Source of the DNA: CAZJQT01 sp964604415
Lineage (GTDB): Bacteria; Patescibacteriota; Saccharimonadia; Saccharimonadales; CAZJQT01
NCBI GenBank assembly: GCA_964604415.1
Contig: CAZRYT010000002.1
Location: 4,801-68,800, forward strand
Direction: 5' to 3'
DNA: 64,000 bases
In this document: in pieces, positions 17,168 through 26,097 of the stretch
Numbering within the stretch: the first letter of the stretch is position 1
Layout: every line of letters starts with the position of its first letter
Notes under the pieces: model-generated
Database searches by the model: none
What the model saw: the letters and a program-made list of their open reading frames with translations, nothing else
Told to the model about the DNA's origin: nothing
Position numbers and translations under genes: made by a program

Positions 17168-17285
17168 GGTTACCCTCCATGTTTTTGCGTTGTAGGTCAA
17201 GTATAGCAATTAGGTTGTAATGCGCTAGTCTTGCTAAAATAGCTATAATGTACTAGAATAAGTATTATTCAAGGGAGTTTAGTAA

Positions 17286-17822
17286 ATGTGGCCATTTAAG
17301 CGCAATAAATCGAGTGATAATGAAGCTTCTGTTCCTACAGAAGCAATACCAGAAGTGCCTCAAGAAGTAACTCAGTACTATGAATCAGAACGCCGGGAAA
17401 GAATTGGTGTAGCCTGGTTGCTTGGTTTAGTTACGCTATTAGCTACCATTGCTGTCGTTTTTGTAATCTTTTTTGGTGGCCGCTGGACTTACCGCAAACT
17501 GACAAACAAAGACAATCATCCAAAACCAATCCCAACAGTGGTCAATAAAGCTCCGGTGGCAACACCAGCTACTCCTAAGCCCTCTTCAAGCCAGTCCTTC
17601 AACACTAGCCCGACACCGCCAACAACTTCTCCAGCACCTACTACTACAACTGCACCTCAAACTAGCTCAGCTACAACCCAAACGCCTTCACCAAGTACTA
17701 CGCCAACCGTCGCAGCTAACGGTAAGCTTGCCAACACTGGTCCTGGAGATGTTGTCGCTATTTTTGGCTTTACGACTATCGCCGGTACTTTGTTCTACAA
17801 CCGACGCTACCGACACCAATAA
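17286..17822 (+). CDS. putative surface protein with LANTG sorting-like signal
   Basis: 178 aa. A charged N-terminus is followed by a membrane helix at about 39-61, then a Pro/Thr/Ser-rich stalk (about 75-145). The C-terminus reads LANTGPGD, then a hydrophobic segment and NRRYRHQ. That order (LPxTG-like motif, helix, positive tail) is the layout of sortase substrates, with Ala in place of Pro. SD GGGAG lies 8 nt before the ATG, and TATAAT at 17244-17249 is a candidate -10. No sortase is in the window. Confidence 0.75.
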   Translation: MWPFKRNKSSDNEASVPTEAIPEVPQEVTQYYESERRERIGVAWLLGLVTLLATIAVVFVIFFGGRWTYRKLTNKDNHPKPIPTVVNKAPVATPATPKPSSSQSFNTSPTPPTTSPAPTTTTAPQTSSATTQTPSPSTTPTVAANGKLANTGPGDVVAIFGFTTIAGTLFYNRRYRHQ

Positions 17823-17938
17823 TCTGGCCTAGTTAGCCGACCCCTAGCTAATAATCACAATTGGTTTGTGACGCTTATCACAGACTGGCTTGGTCTGTTT
17901 GGCTCATAGTAATGACTGCAGAAGAGGGAGAGGTAGTT

Positions 17939-18280
17939 ATGGCAGAACCAGCGACTCGTCAAGATGTGCAGAATAGTGTTGATCGTGCCAAATCCTCTAT
18001 CCTGAGTAGTGTTTTAACGCGTAACGACTTGCAATCATTGGCCGGACAGATACGTGGCGCTATTTTACAGGATCTGCATGGTATGCACGCCGAGAACCAA
18101 TCAATCATGCGACAGTCGATGAACTACCGCGAACAACTACTTCAGCGTATAGCCAGTTTGGAGCGGAGCGTCATAACTCTTCAACAACAGGTTGGCAAAG
18201 TACAGAATCAACACACACAAACAGCCACTTCAATAAGTAAGATGCGTCCTGACAACGTTCTAAGTTTCCAGCGTTTTTAA
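17939..18280 (+). CDS. coiled-coil hypothetical protein
   Basis: 113 aa, unknown. Residues 40-95 form a likely coiled coil (heptad-like REQLLQRIASLERSVITLQQQVG). There is no membrane segment. The ATG at 17939 is preferred to in-frame upstream starts because of the purine-rich SD (GAGGGAGAGG) ending 6 nt before it. Its end overlaps the convergent next gene by 4 bp. Confidence 0.7.
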   Translation: MAEPATRQDVQNSVDRAKSSILSSVLTRNDLQSLAGQIRGAILQDLHGMHAENQSIMRQSMNYREQLLQRIASLERSVITLQQQVGKVQNQHTQTATSISKMRPDNVLSFQRF

Positions 18281-18828
18281 GAGTTATTTTGGTTTTGAGT
18301 GAAGTAGTTGATTTCGTTGATAACATCTAATAGAGCTTGAGCGCGAGCTTTATCATCGGTAATCTGCTTGGCAGCTTCAAAAGCGTCAGGGATCATGTCT
18401 TTATTGTCACTGGCTTGAATCATCATCATGGTCGTACGGAATTTTTCTTCTGGTGACTGATCTAATTGACCTACTAGTGGGCTCAATTGCTGCAAGGCTT
18501 GCTGCTTAATATCCATCAGGTCACTAGGAGTTCCAGTTGATTGATCATTAGCCGGTTGGTCACTAACGGGAGTTTCTATGTAGTCGGGTGTGTTATCGGA
18601 TGTAGCATTGTCAGGTGTAATGTTGTCCGGTGTGCCATTGCTAGGTAATTCGGGTGTAGTTAAATCAGCCGCCGGCATAGAAGGTGCTCCGGCTGCGGCA
18701 GCATTCAGCATGACATCATTGTTAGACGGTGTATTATCGGTTGGCGCAACTGTACCCAAGTCATTGGGGGGCGTCATAGACATTACATCATCATCGGCTT
18801 TTTTCTGATCGTCGTTAATTCCAAACAT
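18277..18828 (-). CDS. hypothetical protein with disordered N-terminus
   Basis: 183 aa. Residues 1-105 are low-complexity (Asp, Asn, Pro, Thr). The C-terminal 80 residues are a helical domain (DIKQQALQQLSPLV...PEEKFRTTMMMIQ...ARAQALLDVINEINYFT) that I associate with CPR genomes, function unknown. The start MFGINDDQKK at 18828 follows GGGAAG; an upstream ATG (18840) overlaps that SD. Confidence 0.75.
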   Translation of the reverse strand: MFGINDDQKKADDDVMSMTPPNDLGTVAPTDNTPSNNDVMLNAAAAGAPSMPAADLTTPELPSNGTPDNITPDNATSDNTPDYIETPVSDQPANDQSTGTPSDLMDIKQQALQQLSPLVGQLDQSPEEKFRTTMMMIQASDNKDMIPDAFEAAKQITDDKARAQALLDVINEINYFTQNQNNS

Positions 18829-18904
18829 TAAACTTCCCACTCTTTATTAATATGCTTTTTCCACTATAGCATAAGTGCTTTGATGTATGTAAGCTAGGAA
18901 TAAG

Positions 18905-19942
18905 ATGTTGGATGATTTGAAATACATACATCATAAAGATGCTCAGGACGCTCTGGGTATTGCTGAAAAGCAATGGCAACAGCTGGAACATAGCTTTGAG
19001 ACCAAAGATTGGGAAATTGCCGGTGATTGCCAGAACGTCGTACTGGCCGGTATGGGTGGTTCTGCCCTGGCTGGACTCATCAGCAATAGTTGGCCCGGCT
19101 ATAAACTGCCATTTGAAGTTGTCAGAGGCTACGACATACCGGCCTACGTCGGTCCAGCCACATTGTTTATTGCCTCGTCATACTCTGGGAACACCGAGGA
19201 AACTATTACGGCACTTTCCCAAGCTACGGCGCGTAAAGCCCAAGTAGTCATCCTAAGCTCTGGTGGCAAATTGGCTGAAATAGCCAAGTCAAAGCATTAT
19301 CCAATCGCGCTGTTGCCTGAAGTAACTGAACCGCGTTATGGGGTGTTATACAGCCTAAAAGCCTTAGTAACGGTGCTGGAAAAATTTGGTTTAGCCAATA
19401 AAGAAAGTGCTGAAAAAACCATGCATGAAGCGGCTGATTTTATAAAAAAAAGTGTAGCCAACTGGACTCCGGACAAGCCAACCTCCCAAAATCCGGCAAA
19501 AAAATTAGCTCAGGAGCTAATGGGCAGGGCACCGGTTATATATGCCGGGCCAAAACTCTTTCCAGCTGCTTACAAATGGAAGATTAGTTTTAATGAAAAC
19601 GCCAAAAACGTTGCCTGGTGCAATCAATATTCTGAGTTTAATCACAACGAAATGCTGGGTTGGACTAGCCACCCGGTTGATAAACCATATAGTGTCATTG
19701 AACTTCGTAGCAACCACGAACATCCCAGGATACAACGACGTTTTGAGGTTACCGAACAACTACTTTCGGGCCAGCGCCCGGCACCGCATGTTATCCAAGT
19801 TGAAGGCGATACGCTATTAGAGCAACTTCTTTGGTCGATTGCTTTTGGCGATTTTGTGAGTTTATATCTGGCGCTGCTAAATGGGATTAATCCGACACCA
19901 GTAGATTTAATCGAGAAATTCAAAAAAACTTTAGATGCTTGA
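18905..19942 (+). CDS. bifunctional phosphoglucose/phosphomannose isomerase
   Basis: 345 aa SIS-domain sugar isomerase interconverting glucose-6-P (or mannose-6-P) and fructose-6-P. Visible are AGMGGSALAG (about 49-58), SSYSGNTEET (phosphate-binding Ser/Thr cluster) and the C-terminal PGI/PMI domain. Length fits the bacterial/archaeal bifunctional form rather than the longer classical PGI. AGGAATAAG precedes the ATG. Confidence 0.9.
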   Translation: MLDDLKYIHHKDAQDALGIAEKQWQQLEHSFETKDWEIAGDCQNVVLAGMGGSALAGLISNSWPGYKLPFEVVRGYDIPAYVGPATLFIASSYSGNTEETITALSQATARKAQVVILSSGGKLAEIAKSKHYPIALLPEVTEPRYGVLYSLKALVTVLEKFGLANKESAEKTMHEAADFIKKSVANWTPDKPTSQNPAKKLAQELMGRAPVIYAGPKLFPAAYKWKISFNENAKNVAWCNQYSEFNHNEMLGWTSHPVDKPYSVIELRSNHEHPRIQRRFEVTEQLLSGQRPAPHVIQVEGDTLLEQLLWSIAFGDFVSLYLALLNGINPTPVDLIEKFKKTLDA

Positions 19943-19975
19943 ACTATTTTCATGTCCAGTGCATTCTAGGTAGTA

Positions 19976-20722
19976 ATGTTTGACGTTGGTAGCCTAGGCA
20001 CTATTATGGCAATTTTTGCCCACCCCGATGACGAAACCTTCACCTGCGGAGGGCTACTTAGTATGGCAGTTGCTAATGGCCAGACAGTAATATGTGTGAC
20101 GGCCACCAGAGGCGAGGCCGGGGTTCGTGATGAAAAACGCTGGCCAGCCGATAAATTAGGCCAAATCCGTGAGCACGAGCTAGAAGAGGCTTTAAAAATT
20201 CTTGGTATTAGTCATCATCATTGGTTGGATTATGAGGACGGTCGTTGCCACCAAATACCAGACACTGAAGCTGTCGCCAAGCTCATCAAGCTAGTTGATA
20301 AGTATCAACCCGACACCATTATAACTTTTGGACCTGATGGCTTAACTGGACATCAAGACCACCAAGCGGCGTCGCGCTGGAGCAATCTAGCAATCAAACA
20401 GTGCCCCAAAACTGTAGAAATCTACTACGTCATAGACTCCGATGAGCAATATAATGACTTCACCAAAGCAGCCGATGAAAAGTTTGATATTTATTTTAAT
20501 ATCGACAAGCCAACTCTGGTGTCACGCGCCAAGTGTGATATTTGCCTAAAGTTACCAACAGATGTGATTAACAAGAAAGTAGCCAGCCTCAAGGCTCAAA
20601 TTTCTCAAACTGACGCCATGTTTAAACAAAACAGCGAAGAATGGTTTAGTAAGGTTTATGCCTACGAAACGTTCGTCAATGCCAACCGCCAAGACATAAA
20701 GTGGCAAACGGCCTTGTCCTAG
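19976..20722 (+). CDS. PIG-L family deacetylase
   Basis: 248 aa zinc-dependent N-acetylglucosaminyl deacetylase fold. The metal motif AHPDDE is at residues 15-20 and a second His motif is GHQDHQAA at about 124-131. Substrates in the family include GlcNAc-PI, GlcNAc-inositol and teichuronic-type sugars; none can be inferred here. AGGTAG before the ATG may act as SD. It converges with the carS-like gene with a 4-bp overlap. Confidence 0.88.
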   Translation: MFDVGSLGTIMAIFAHPDDETFTCGGLLSMAVANGQTVICVTATRGEAGVRDEKRWPADKLGQIREHELEEALKILGISHHHWLDYEDGRCHQIPDTEAVAKLIKLVDKYQPDTIITFGPDGLTGHQDHQAASRWSNLAIKQCPKTVEIYYVIDSDEQYNDFTKAADEKFDIYFNIDKPTLVSRAKCDICLKLPTDVINKKVASLKAQISQTDAMFKQNSEEWFSKVYAYETFVNANRQDIKWQTALS

Positions 20723-21237
20723 ATCGGTTTTTCTTTTAGCCCCAATAAAAATGCGATATAAGCTACCACTAGATGCAGTCCAAAATAAACACCAACAATG
20801 ATCGCTATTTGTTGCAAATCCAGATCAAAAACAAAACCGCTCAACACTAAACCACCGACTATGTAATCCAGCTGATCAAACGGAAACCAACGCTCGCCTG
20901 GCTTTTTGCCCACTAAGCGTTTGAAATAACTCTCAATCGCATCACCCAGTAGAGCCCCAAAGCCGACCAAAGCACTGTGAATTAACCATAGCTTCAAATT
21001 GTTGCTATGAAAGTAAAAATGATTGGTTATAAGACCAGTAAATACCGCCATAAGCGTGCCTAGAACGACGCCACGCCAGCGTTTGTTGTCACCTAGTAGT
21101 CTCTTGCCGTGATAACTAAGCCCAAAATCCATCGGCGTTTGCCAATTTTTTATGATCGGTAAACGATTGGCCAATACTGGGCTCATGTTGGCAACGCCTG
21201 CGGGTAAGAAAAAAAGCAACGTTCCGAAAAAGCTCAT
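20719..21237 (-). CDS. CDP-archaeol synthase (CarS)-like membrane protein
   Basis: 172 aa, about five membrane helices. LPAGVANMSPVLAN, HGKRLLGDNKRWRG and the cytoplasmic loop GDAIESYFKRLVGKKPGERWFPFDQLDYIVGG match the CarS family. In archaea CarS activates digeranylgeranylglyceryl phosphate with CTP. A bacterial copy presumably makes a CDP-activated lipid, but its substrate is unknown. It overlaps the PHP gene by ATGA and is the last of a three-gene operon with a CDP-alcohol phosphatidyltransferase. Confidence 0.85.
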   Translation of the reverse strand: MSFFGTLLFFLPAGVANMSPVLANRLPIIKNWQTPMDFGLSYHGKRLLGDNKRWRGVVLGTLMAVFTGLITNHFYFHSNNLKLWLIHSALVGFGALLGDAIESYFKRLVGKKPGERWFPFDQLDYIVGGLVLSGFVFDLDLQQIAIIVGVYFGLHLVVAYIAFLLGLKEKPI

Positions 21238-21887
21238 CTACGACCTTGTAGTTTTTTGCGTAAGCGATGATATTTGGGGTAGAGCAACGCCCTAGTTGTT
21301 GGCCGCTCTGTCATAGGTGTACCGTGAGCAATTTCATCCAACAAACTACCACGATTTGGCAAAGATTTAGTCTGCGTAAACGTCCGGCCAAGTCCTTTAA
21401 AGCCGTGGGCATCGCTACTAGCGGCCGAGCGTGAATGGTTTAGCCTGACCCAGATAGCTGTCTGGGCGCTCCGGTTTTGCCAGAAAGCGCGACCATTAAC
21501 CACCTCAACAATGTCAATAAAATCATGCAACTCTTCCATAACAGCCGGGTGCAAACCGTGCCTAATTGATTCAAATGGATGCGGTATATAAACTAGGCCA
21601 TCCTGGTCTTTGATCTTTTTGACGGTTTCAAGTGGCGACAAACCCGGTCTGATAGCTTCAGTTAGGTACAAGCCAATAATCTCACCTGACGTCGTCATTA
21701 TTTCCTCACCAACAATGATATGTTCACCCAAATGATCCTTTAGCTGGGTCGCAAAATCTATGGAATTGTGGTCAGTCACCGCCACCAGGTCCAACATGCC
21801 GGATGACAAAGCCCGGGCGTATTGCTCGGCAGTTATGCCACCGTCTGGAGAGGTAACTGAGTGGGTGTGTAAATCAATTTTGTACAT
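21234..21887 (-). CDS. PHP-domain phosphoesterase
   Basis: 217 aa metal-dependent phosphoesterase of the polymerase-and-histidinol-phosphatase superfamily. The metal ligands are in order: DLHTHS (residues 5-10), VTDHNS, GEE, IPHPFE and SSDAHG. It overlaps the upstream phosphatidyltransferase by 14 nt and the downstream CarS-like gene by 4 nt, so translation is probably coupled. A phosphate-removing step on a lipid head group is a reasonable guess but not shown. Confidence 0.85.
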   Translation of the reverse strand: MYKIDLHTHSVTSPDGGITAEQYARALSSGMLDLVAVTDHNSIDFATQLKDHLGEHIIVGEEIMTTSGEIIGLYLTEAIRPGLSPLETVKKIKDQDGLVYIPHPFESIRHGLHPAVMEELHDFIDIVEVVNGRAFWQNRSAQTAIWVRLNHSRSAASSDAHGFKGLGRTFTQTKSLPNRGSLLDEIAHGTPMTERPTTRALLYPKYHRLRKKLQGRR

Positions 21888-22500
21888 CGGCTAGTTTCCT
21901 AGTTATTCTCACCAACCGGCCAATGGCAGTTAGGCTGGATAATATAGCTATAACAATCACGGCTAGTGCGACGCGGTTTGATAGCAAGCCGATAAACAAT
22001 ATAAACATCCTCACCTCAAAGCGCATCAGTCCATCAGCAAACAGGCGGTTAATCTCATTGGGCGATAAGTGAGCGTCTTTTATAGCCGTTTCGCCCTTAG
22101 CTTTAACGTAGGAAACACTTAGCGACGCTCCGCAAGCAACCACAGCCCACACCGCCAAATATGGCCGACCAGTCTGAGCAATTATCTGGTAAGCGGCACC
22201 AGTGTAGAGTAAAACTTCCTTGATACGGTCGGTGCTGGCATCTAGCACCATACCAGCGTTGCTGGCACGCTTTTGCAATCTGGCTAGCTCGCCGTCTAGT
22301 GCATCAAACAAACCAAACACTACCAATAAGCCAGCGGCTAATAAATTGTGTTGAAAGGCTATCTCCCAGGCTATCAATACGTGTGCTATCAGTCCAACAA
22401 TAGTCACAGAATTAGGGCTTAACCTACCTCCACTGAGTTTATTGAGTACTATGGCAACTCTACGCATCAACGATCTTACCAACGAGCGCATCCAATCCAT
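21874..22500 (-). CDS. CDP-alcohol phosphatidyltransferase
   Basis: 208 aa membrane enzyme joining a CDP-activated lipid to an alcohol such as glycerol-3-P or inositol-P. The signature DG-x2-AR-x8-G-x3-D-x3-D is complete in DALDGELARLQKRAS continuing GMVLDASTD (about 67-91). Around it lie several hydrophobic helices. TATAAT on the minus strand (22512-22507) ends 6 nt before the ATG, predicting a leaderless mRNA that heads the operon. Confidence 0.9.
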   Translation of the reverse strand: MDWMRSLVRSLMRRVAIVLNKLSGGRLSPNSVTIVGLIAHVLIAWEIAFQHNLLAAGLLVVFGLFDALDGELARLQKRASNAGMVLDASTDRIKEVLLYTGAAYQIIAQTGRPYLAVWAVVACGASLSVSYVKAKGETAIKDAHLSPNEINRLFADGLMRFEVRMFILFIGLLSNRVALAVIVIAILSSLTAIGRLVRITRKLADVQN

Positions 22501-22541
22501 AAGGCCATTATACGGTGTTAGTTGCTATACTGATAGTTATC

Positions 22542-23213
22542 ATGGCTAAAACTTCAGAGCCAACTGGCGTGGTGAATGCTCTGCTGTTAGCTAATCTAAT
22601 CAGCCTAGTTCTGTTTGGGCTCAGAGTTATTGCTGCCCAAAACATTCGCTACTGGTTTTTGGTTTGGAATCTAGCTCTGGCGTGGCTACCGGTTTTATTT
22701 GTTTGGCTACTTATCAAACAACTTAAAACCAAACGTTGGCAAGAACCTTTGCCGATGTTACTAACACTGCTTTGGTTGGGGTTTTTGCCCAATAGTTTTT
22801 ACCTAATAAGTGACCTAATACATCTGCAATCGACCGGTGATATCGGTGTTTTGTTTGATACCGTCATGTTTATGTCATTCATATTAAACGGTCTTGTGGC
22901 TGGCTACCTGAGCCTCTACCAGGTCCACAAACAACTGATAAAACGCAAGGGTAGGGAAAAAGCGCATATTTTTATAGGTGTAATTCTACTGCTGGTCAGT
23001 TTTGCCATTTATTTAGGGCGGACGCTTAGGTGGAACAGTTGGGATGTACTGCTAAATCCGGCCGGCGTCTTGTTTGATGTTTCAGAAAGAGTAATTAGTC
23101 CCTTAGAACACCCACAGGCAATTGTTACAACTACAACTTTTTTCTTATTACTTGGCAGCGTCTATATAGTTATCTGGCAACTTACCAACCAACACGAAAA
23201 TAACAAGGACTAA
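22542..23213 (+). CDS. DUF1361 family membrane protein
   Basis: 223 aa with six or seven hydrophobic helices. The motifs NSFYLISDLIHL, FDTVMFMSF and RTLRWNSWDVL fit the DUF1361 family, which has no known function. The ATG at 22542 is preferred to a GTG at 22515 that lies upstream of the candidate -10 TATACT (22526-22531, preceded by TG). It is divergent from the lipid operon. Confidence 0.85.
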   Translation: MAKTSEPTGVVNALLLANLISLVLFGLRVIAAQNIRYWFLVWNLALAWLPVLFVWLLIKQLKTKRWQEPLPMLLTLLWLGFLPNSFYLISDLIHLQSTGDIGVLFDTVMFMSFILNGLVAGYLSLYQVHKQLIKRKGREKAHIFIGVILLLVSFAIYLGRTLRWNSWDVLLNPAGVLFDVSERVISPLEHPQAIVTTTTFFLLLGSVYIVIWQLTNQHENNKD

Positions 23214-23244
23214 AGCTAACGTTTTATCTGTTATTATTAGGTGA

Positions 23245-24927
23245 ATGAAGCGGGAAATTGAGCAAGTAATTGCCACTGTTTGCAAAGATTTATTCAAAGT
23301 CGATGTTGAGGTTAGTTTGACTCGAACAACTGAACAATTTGGTGATTATGCTACCAACATAGCCCTGCAATTAGCAGCTAAGAAAAAAGTGAAACCCGGC
23401 GAAATCGCTAACCAATTAGTGATAGTGCTAGAGAAAAAACTGGCGGGTATTGTAGAGAAGATATCAATCGCTGGGCCGGGTTTTATTAACCTTACGCTGG
23501 CTGGCAAAACCTTGGTTAGTGAAGTGTCACGCGTCAATGAAAAATATGGCCACAACGATCTATATAAAGACAAAGTCATCGTAGCTGAGTATTCAGACCC
23601 AAACCCATTCAAGGTTTTACACGCTGGGCATTTGTATACCAGTGTTGTTGGTGATGCCATAGCCAAACTATTTGAGGCGGCTGGGGGCAAGGTTCACAGA
23701 GTTAATTTTGGCGGCGATGTTGGTCGGCATGTGGCTATTGCTATGTGGGCGATAATAAAAGAACTTGGTGGAGAGTTTCCGGATAAACTATCGTCCATTA
23801 CGGAGAAACAACGTCCAGAATGGATGACCAAGGCTTACGTTAAGGGCAATAATGCTTTTTTGGATAACGCAACTGCAAAAAAGGAAATAACAGAGCTCAA
23901 TAAGCGCATCTATCAACTACACACTGAGAATGATCATAAATCACCACTGGCACAAATCTATTGGACAACTCGGCAGTGGAGCTACGACTACTTTGAACAA
24001 TTTTATAGTCAGATTGGTAGCAAATTTGAGAAATACTATCCGGAAAGTGAAGTTGCCGAGCTAGGTTTAAAAACTGTCCAGGAACAGTTAAAAAAAGGCG
24101 TTTTCAAGAAGTCAGACGGGGCAATTGTGTTTGACGGCCACAAGCACGGTTTACACACCAGGGTGTTTATTAACTCTGAAGGCCTGCCAACTTATGAGGC
24201 CAAAGACACTGGTCTGATACTACAAAAATGGCAGGATTATCATTTTGACCTGTCGGTCGTCATCACTGCTAATGAAATTGCCCAATATATGCAGGTAGTT
24301 TTGAAAGCTATTGAACAATTCAAACCGGACTTGGTCAAAAAAACTGTTCATCTGACTCACGGCATGATTAAACTTCAGGGTGGTGTCAAAATGAGCTCGA
24401 GGAAAGGCAACATCCTAAGAGCCGTAGATGTGCTAGACGCGGCCGCTAAAGCTAATCATAAGCTCAGCGGTAAAGAGCAACCCATCGTGGTGTTGGGCGC
24501 GGTCAAATACGCCTTTCTAAAACAGGGTTTAGGGGGTGATATCATTTACGATCCAGAAGAGTCAGTCGCCATTGCTGGCAACAGTGGGCCATATTTGCAG
24601 TACGCTCACGCCCGGGCGCGCAGCATTTTGGCCAAAGCCAAAGCCAATGATGCTAAGATTGACTATTTTGATGAAGCCGAACGCAGCCTAGCGCGCAAAA
24701 TTAGCGAATTCCCAGAGGTGGTTGAAACAGCCGTGACTGAATTTACGCCGCACCACATTGCTACTTATCTGTATGAACTTGCCCAAGATTTTAATAGTTT
24801 TTATGAAAATAGTCGGGTGATAGGTGACCCACGTGAGCAGACACGACTCAAGCTAGTAGAGGCTTACGCCCAAGTTCTAAAAAATGGCCTAGAACTACTG
24901 AATATTACTGCCCCGGAGAAGATGTGA
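23245..24927 (+). CDS. argS: arginyl-tRNA synthetase
   Basis: 560 aa class Ia synthetase. The N-terminal Add-1 domain (1-110) is present, the HIGH motif reads HAGH in NPFKVLHAGHLYT, the KMSKS-like region is MSSRKGN, and the C-terminal helical anticodon-binding domain ends the protein. TATTAT at 23232-23237 lies 7 nt before the ATG with no SD, so it is probably leaderless. It heads a run of five or six co-directional genes and must charge the tRNA-Arg (GCG) seen near 1.7 kb. Confidence 0.97.
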   Translation: MKREIEQVIATVCKDLFKVDVEVSLTRTTEQFGDYATNIALQLAAKKKVKPGEIANQLVIVLEKKLAGIVEKISIAGPGFINLTLAGKTLVSEVSRVNEKYGHNDLYKDKVIVAEYSDPNPFKVLHAGHLYTSVVGDAIAKLFEAAGGKVHRVNFGGDVGRHVAIAMWAIIKELGGEFPDKLSSITEKQRPEWMTKAYVKGNNAFLDNATAKKEITELNKRIYQLHTENDHKSPLAQIYWTTRQWSYDYFEQFYSQIGSKFEKYYPESEVAELGLKTVQEQLKKGVFKKSDGAIVFDGHKHGLHTRVFINSEGLPTYEAKDTGLILQKWQDYHFDLSVVITANEIAQYMQVVLKAIEQFKPDLVKKTVHLTHGMIKLQGGVKMSSRKGNILRAVDVLDAAAKANHKLSGKEQPIVVLGAVKYAFLKQGLGGDIIYDPEESVAIAGNSGPYLQYAHARARSILAKAKANDAKIDYFDEAERSLARKISEFPEVVETAVTEFTPHHIATYLYELAQDFNSFYENSRVIGDPREQTRLKLVEAYAQVLKNGLELLNITAPEKM

Positions 24928-25484
24928 ACGTTCTAATTGTCCCGGGTTATGGGGACAGATACGACTATATAGAAAAAGCAACAGAACACTGGTCAGAAAA
25001 ATATGGTATCGAACCGGAAATATACGTGTTTGGTACCAAGCCTGAGGATGAATATGCTCCCAATTGGCTAGCTTTTGAAGCTAAGCTTCAACAAATGGGT
25101 AATACTGCCATTATTGGTGCCAGTTTTGGGGTAACCATCGCGCTAAGAGCCCTGCAAGACCATCCGGATATTGTCAGCTGCGCAGTTGGGATTTCTGGTC
25201 CGCATGACTTGAAAGACATGGATCAAAAAACTGTCGATAAAAAATATCAACTACTCAATGAATCATTACCAGCTTTTTCGGTTGATAAATTGCCGCTTGA
25301 TAAGGTAATGACACTAAGGCCAATCTATGATGGCGTCATTGAACCTAAAAAAGTTTTTATAAAAGATGCAACCAATAAGCGCATGCTCACAATCGGTCAT
25401 CCGCTGGGCATCTTCTGGGCATTCAAATTTAATGGCAGAGCAATCACTGACTTTATAAAGGCTCATCATGACAATAGTATTTGA
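24924..25484 (+). CDS. alpha/beta-hydrolase-like protein (RBBP9-like)
   Basis: 186 aa, beginning VLIVPGYGDRYDY, with nucleophile elbow GASFG at about 71-75 and a late GHPLGIFW carrying a His. This resembles small serine hydrolases of the RBBP9/YdeN type; substrate unknown. The start is a GTG inside the argS stop (GTGA overlap), indicating translational coupling. Confidence 0.75.
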   Translation: MNVLIVPGYGDRYDYIEKATEHWSEKYGIEPEIYVFGTKPEDEYAPNWLAFEAKLQQMGNTAIIGASFGVTIALRALQDHPDIVSCAVGISGPHDLKDMDQKTVDKKYQLLNESLPAFSVDKLPLDKVMTLRPIYDGVIEPKKVFIKDATNKRMLTIGHPLGIFWAFKFNGRAITDFIKAHHDNSI

Positions 25485-26097
25485 TTTTGATGGTACGTTG
25501 GCTGATAGCCAATCAGTTGTCTTGGAGCTTTACAACGACACCGCAAAAGAACGTGACTTTAGACATATTAACAGAGAAGATTGGCCTAAAGTGCGGCGCA
25601 TGGGTATAGCCGAAGGCCTAAAATTTGCCGGCATTAAAGCCTATCAAATACCAGGACTTCTAGCACTTGGCAAACGCGAAATGGTCAAACGGGCAAGAGA
25701 TATCAAATTATTTCCGGGCGTGGCAGATGTAGTCAAGCAGCTCAATGCCTATGGCCACGAGGTTTATTTACTCAGCACCAACTCTAACCAGGTTGTTAAT
25801 ACGGTTCTAAAAAACAATGGCCTCATTGGCTACCTGACCGTCCTAAAAAGCTCTCAGATTTTTGGCAAAGCCCGCGCTATCCGTGGCCTAATGCGTAAAC
25901 ACAAACTTAAGTCTGGGGATGTTTGGATGGTAGGTGATGAAGTGCGTGATATTCAGGCCGCCCAAAAGGCCGGCGTCAATATCATATCTGTTACCTGGGG
26001 CTTTCAACCGACCGATGTGCTTGGTCCAGCTGAACCCACAGCTTTAGCCCAAAACCCGGCCGATATTCTAAAAATTATTCAATCCAGTCATGACTGA
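25468..26097 (+). CDS. HAD-family phosphatase
   Basis: 209 aa, canonical haloacid dehalogenase phosphatase. Motif I is VFDFDGTLADS with both Asp present, motif II LLSTNS, motif III a Lys in the FGKARAIRG region, motif IV MVGDEVRD. It resembles phosphoglycolate phosphatases. It overlaps the previous gene by 17 nt and the next by 8 nt. Confidence 0.88.
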   Translation: MTIVFDFDGTLADSQSVVLELYNDTAKERDFRHINREDWPKVRRMGIAEGLKFAGIKAYQIPGLLALGKREMVKRARDIKLFPGVADVVKQLNAYGHEVYLLSTNSNQVVNTVLKNNGLIGYLTVLKSSQIFGKARAIRGLMRKHKLKSGDVWMVGDEVRDIQAAQKAGVNIISVTWGFQPTDVLGPAEPTALAQNPADILKIIQSSHD

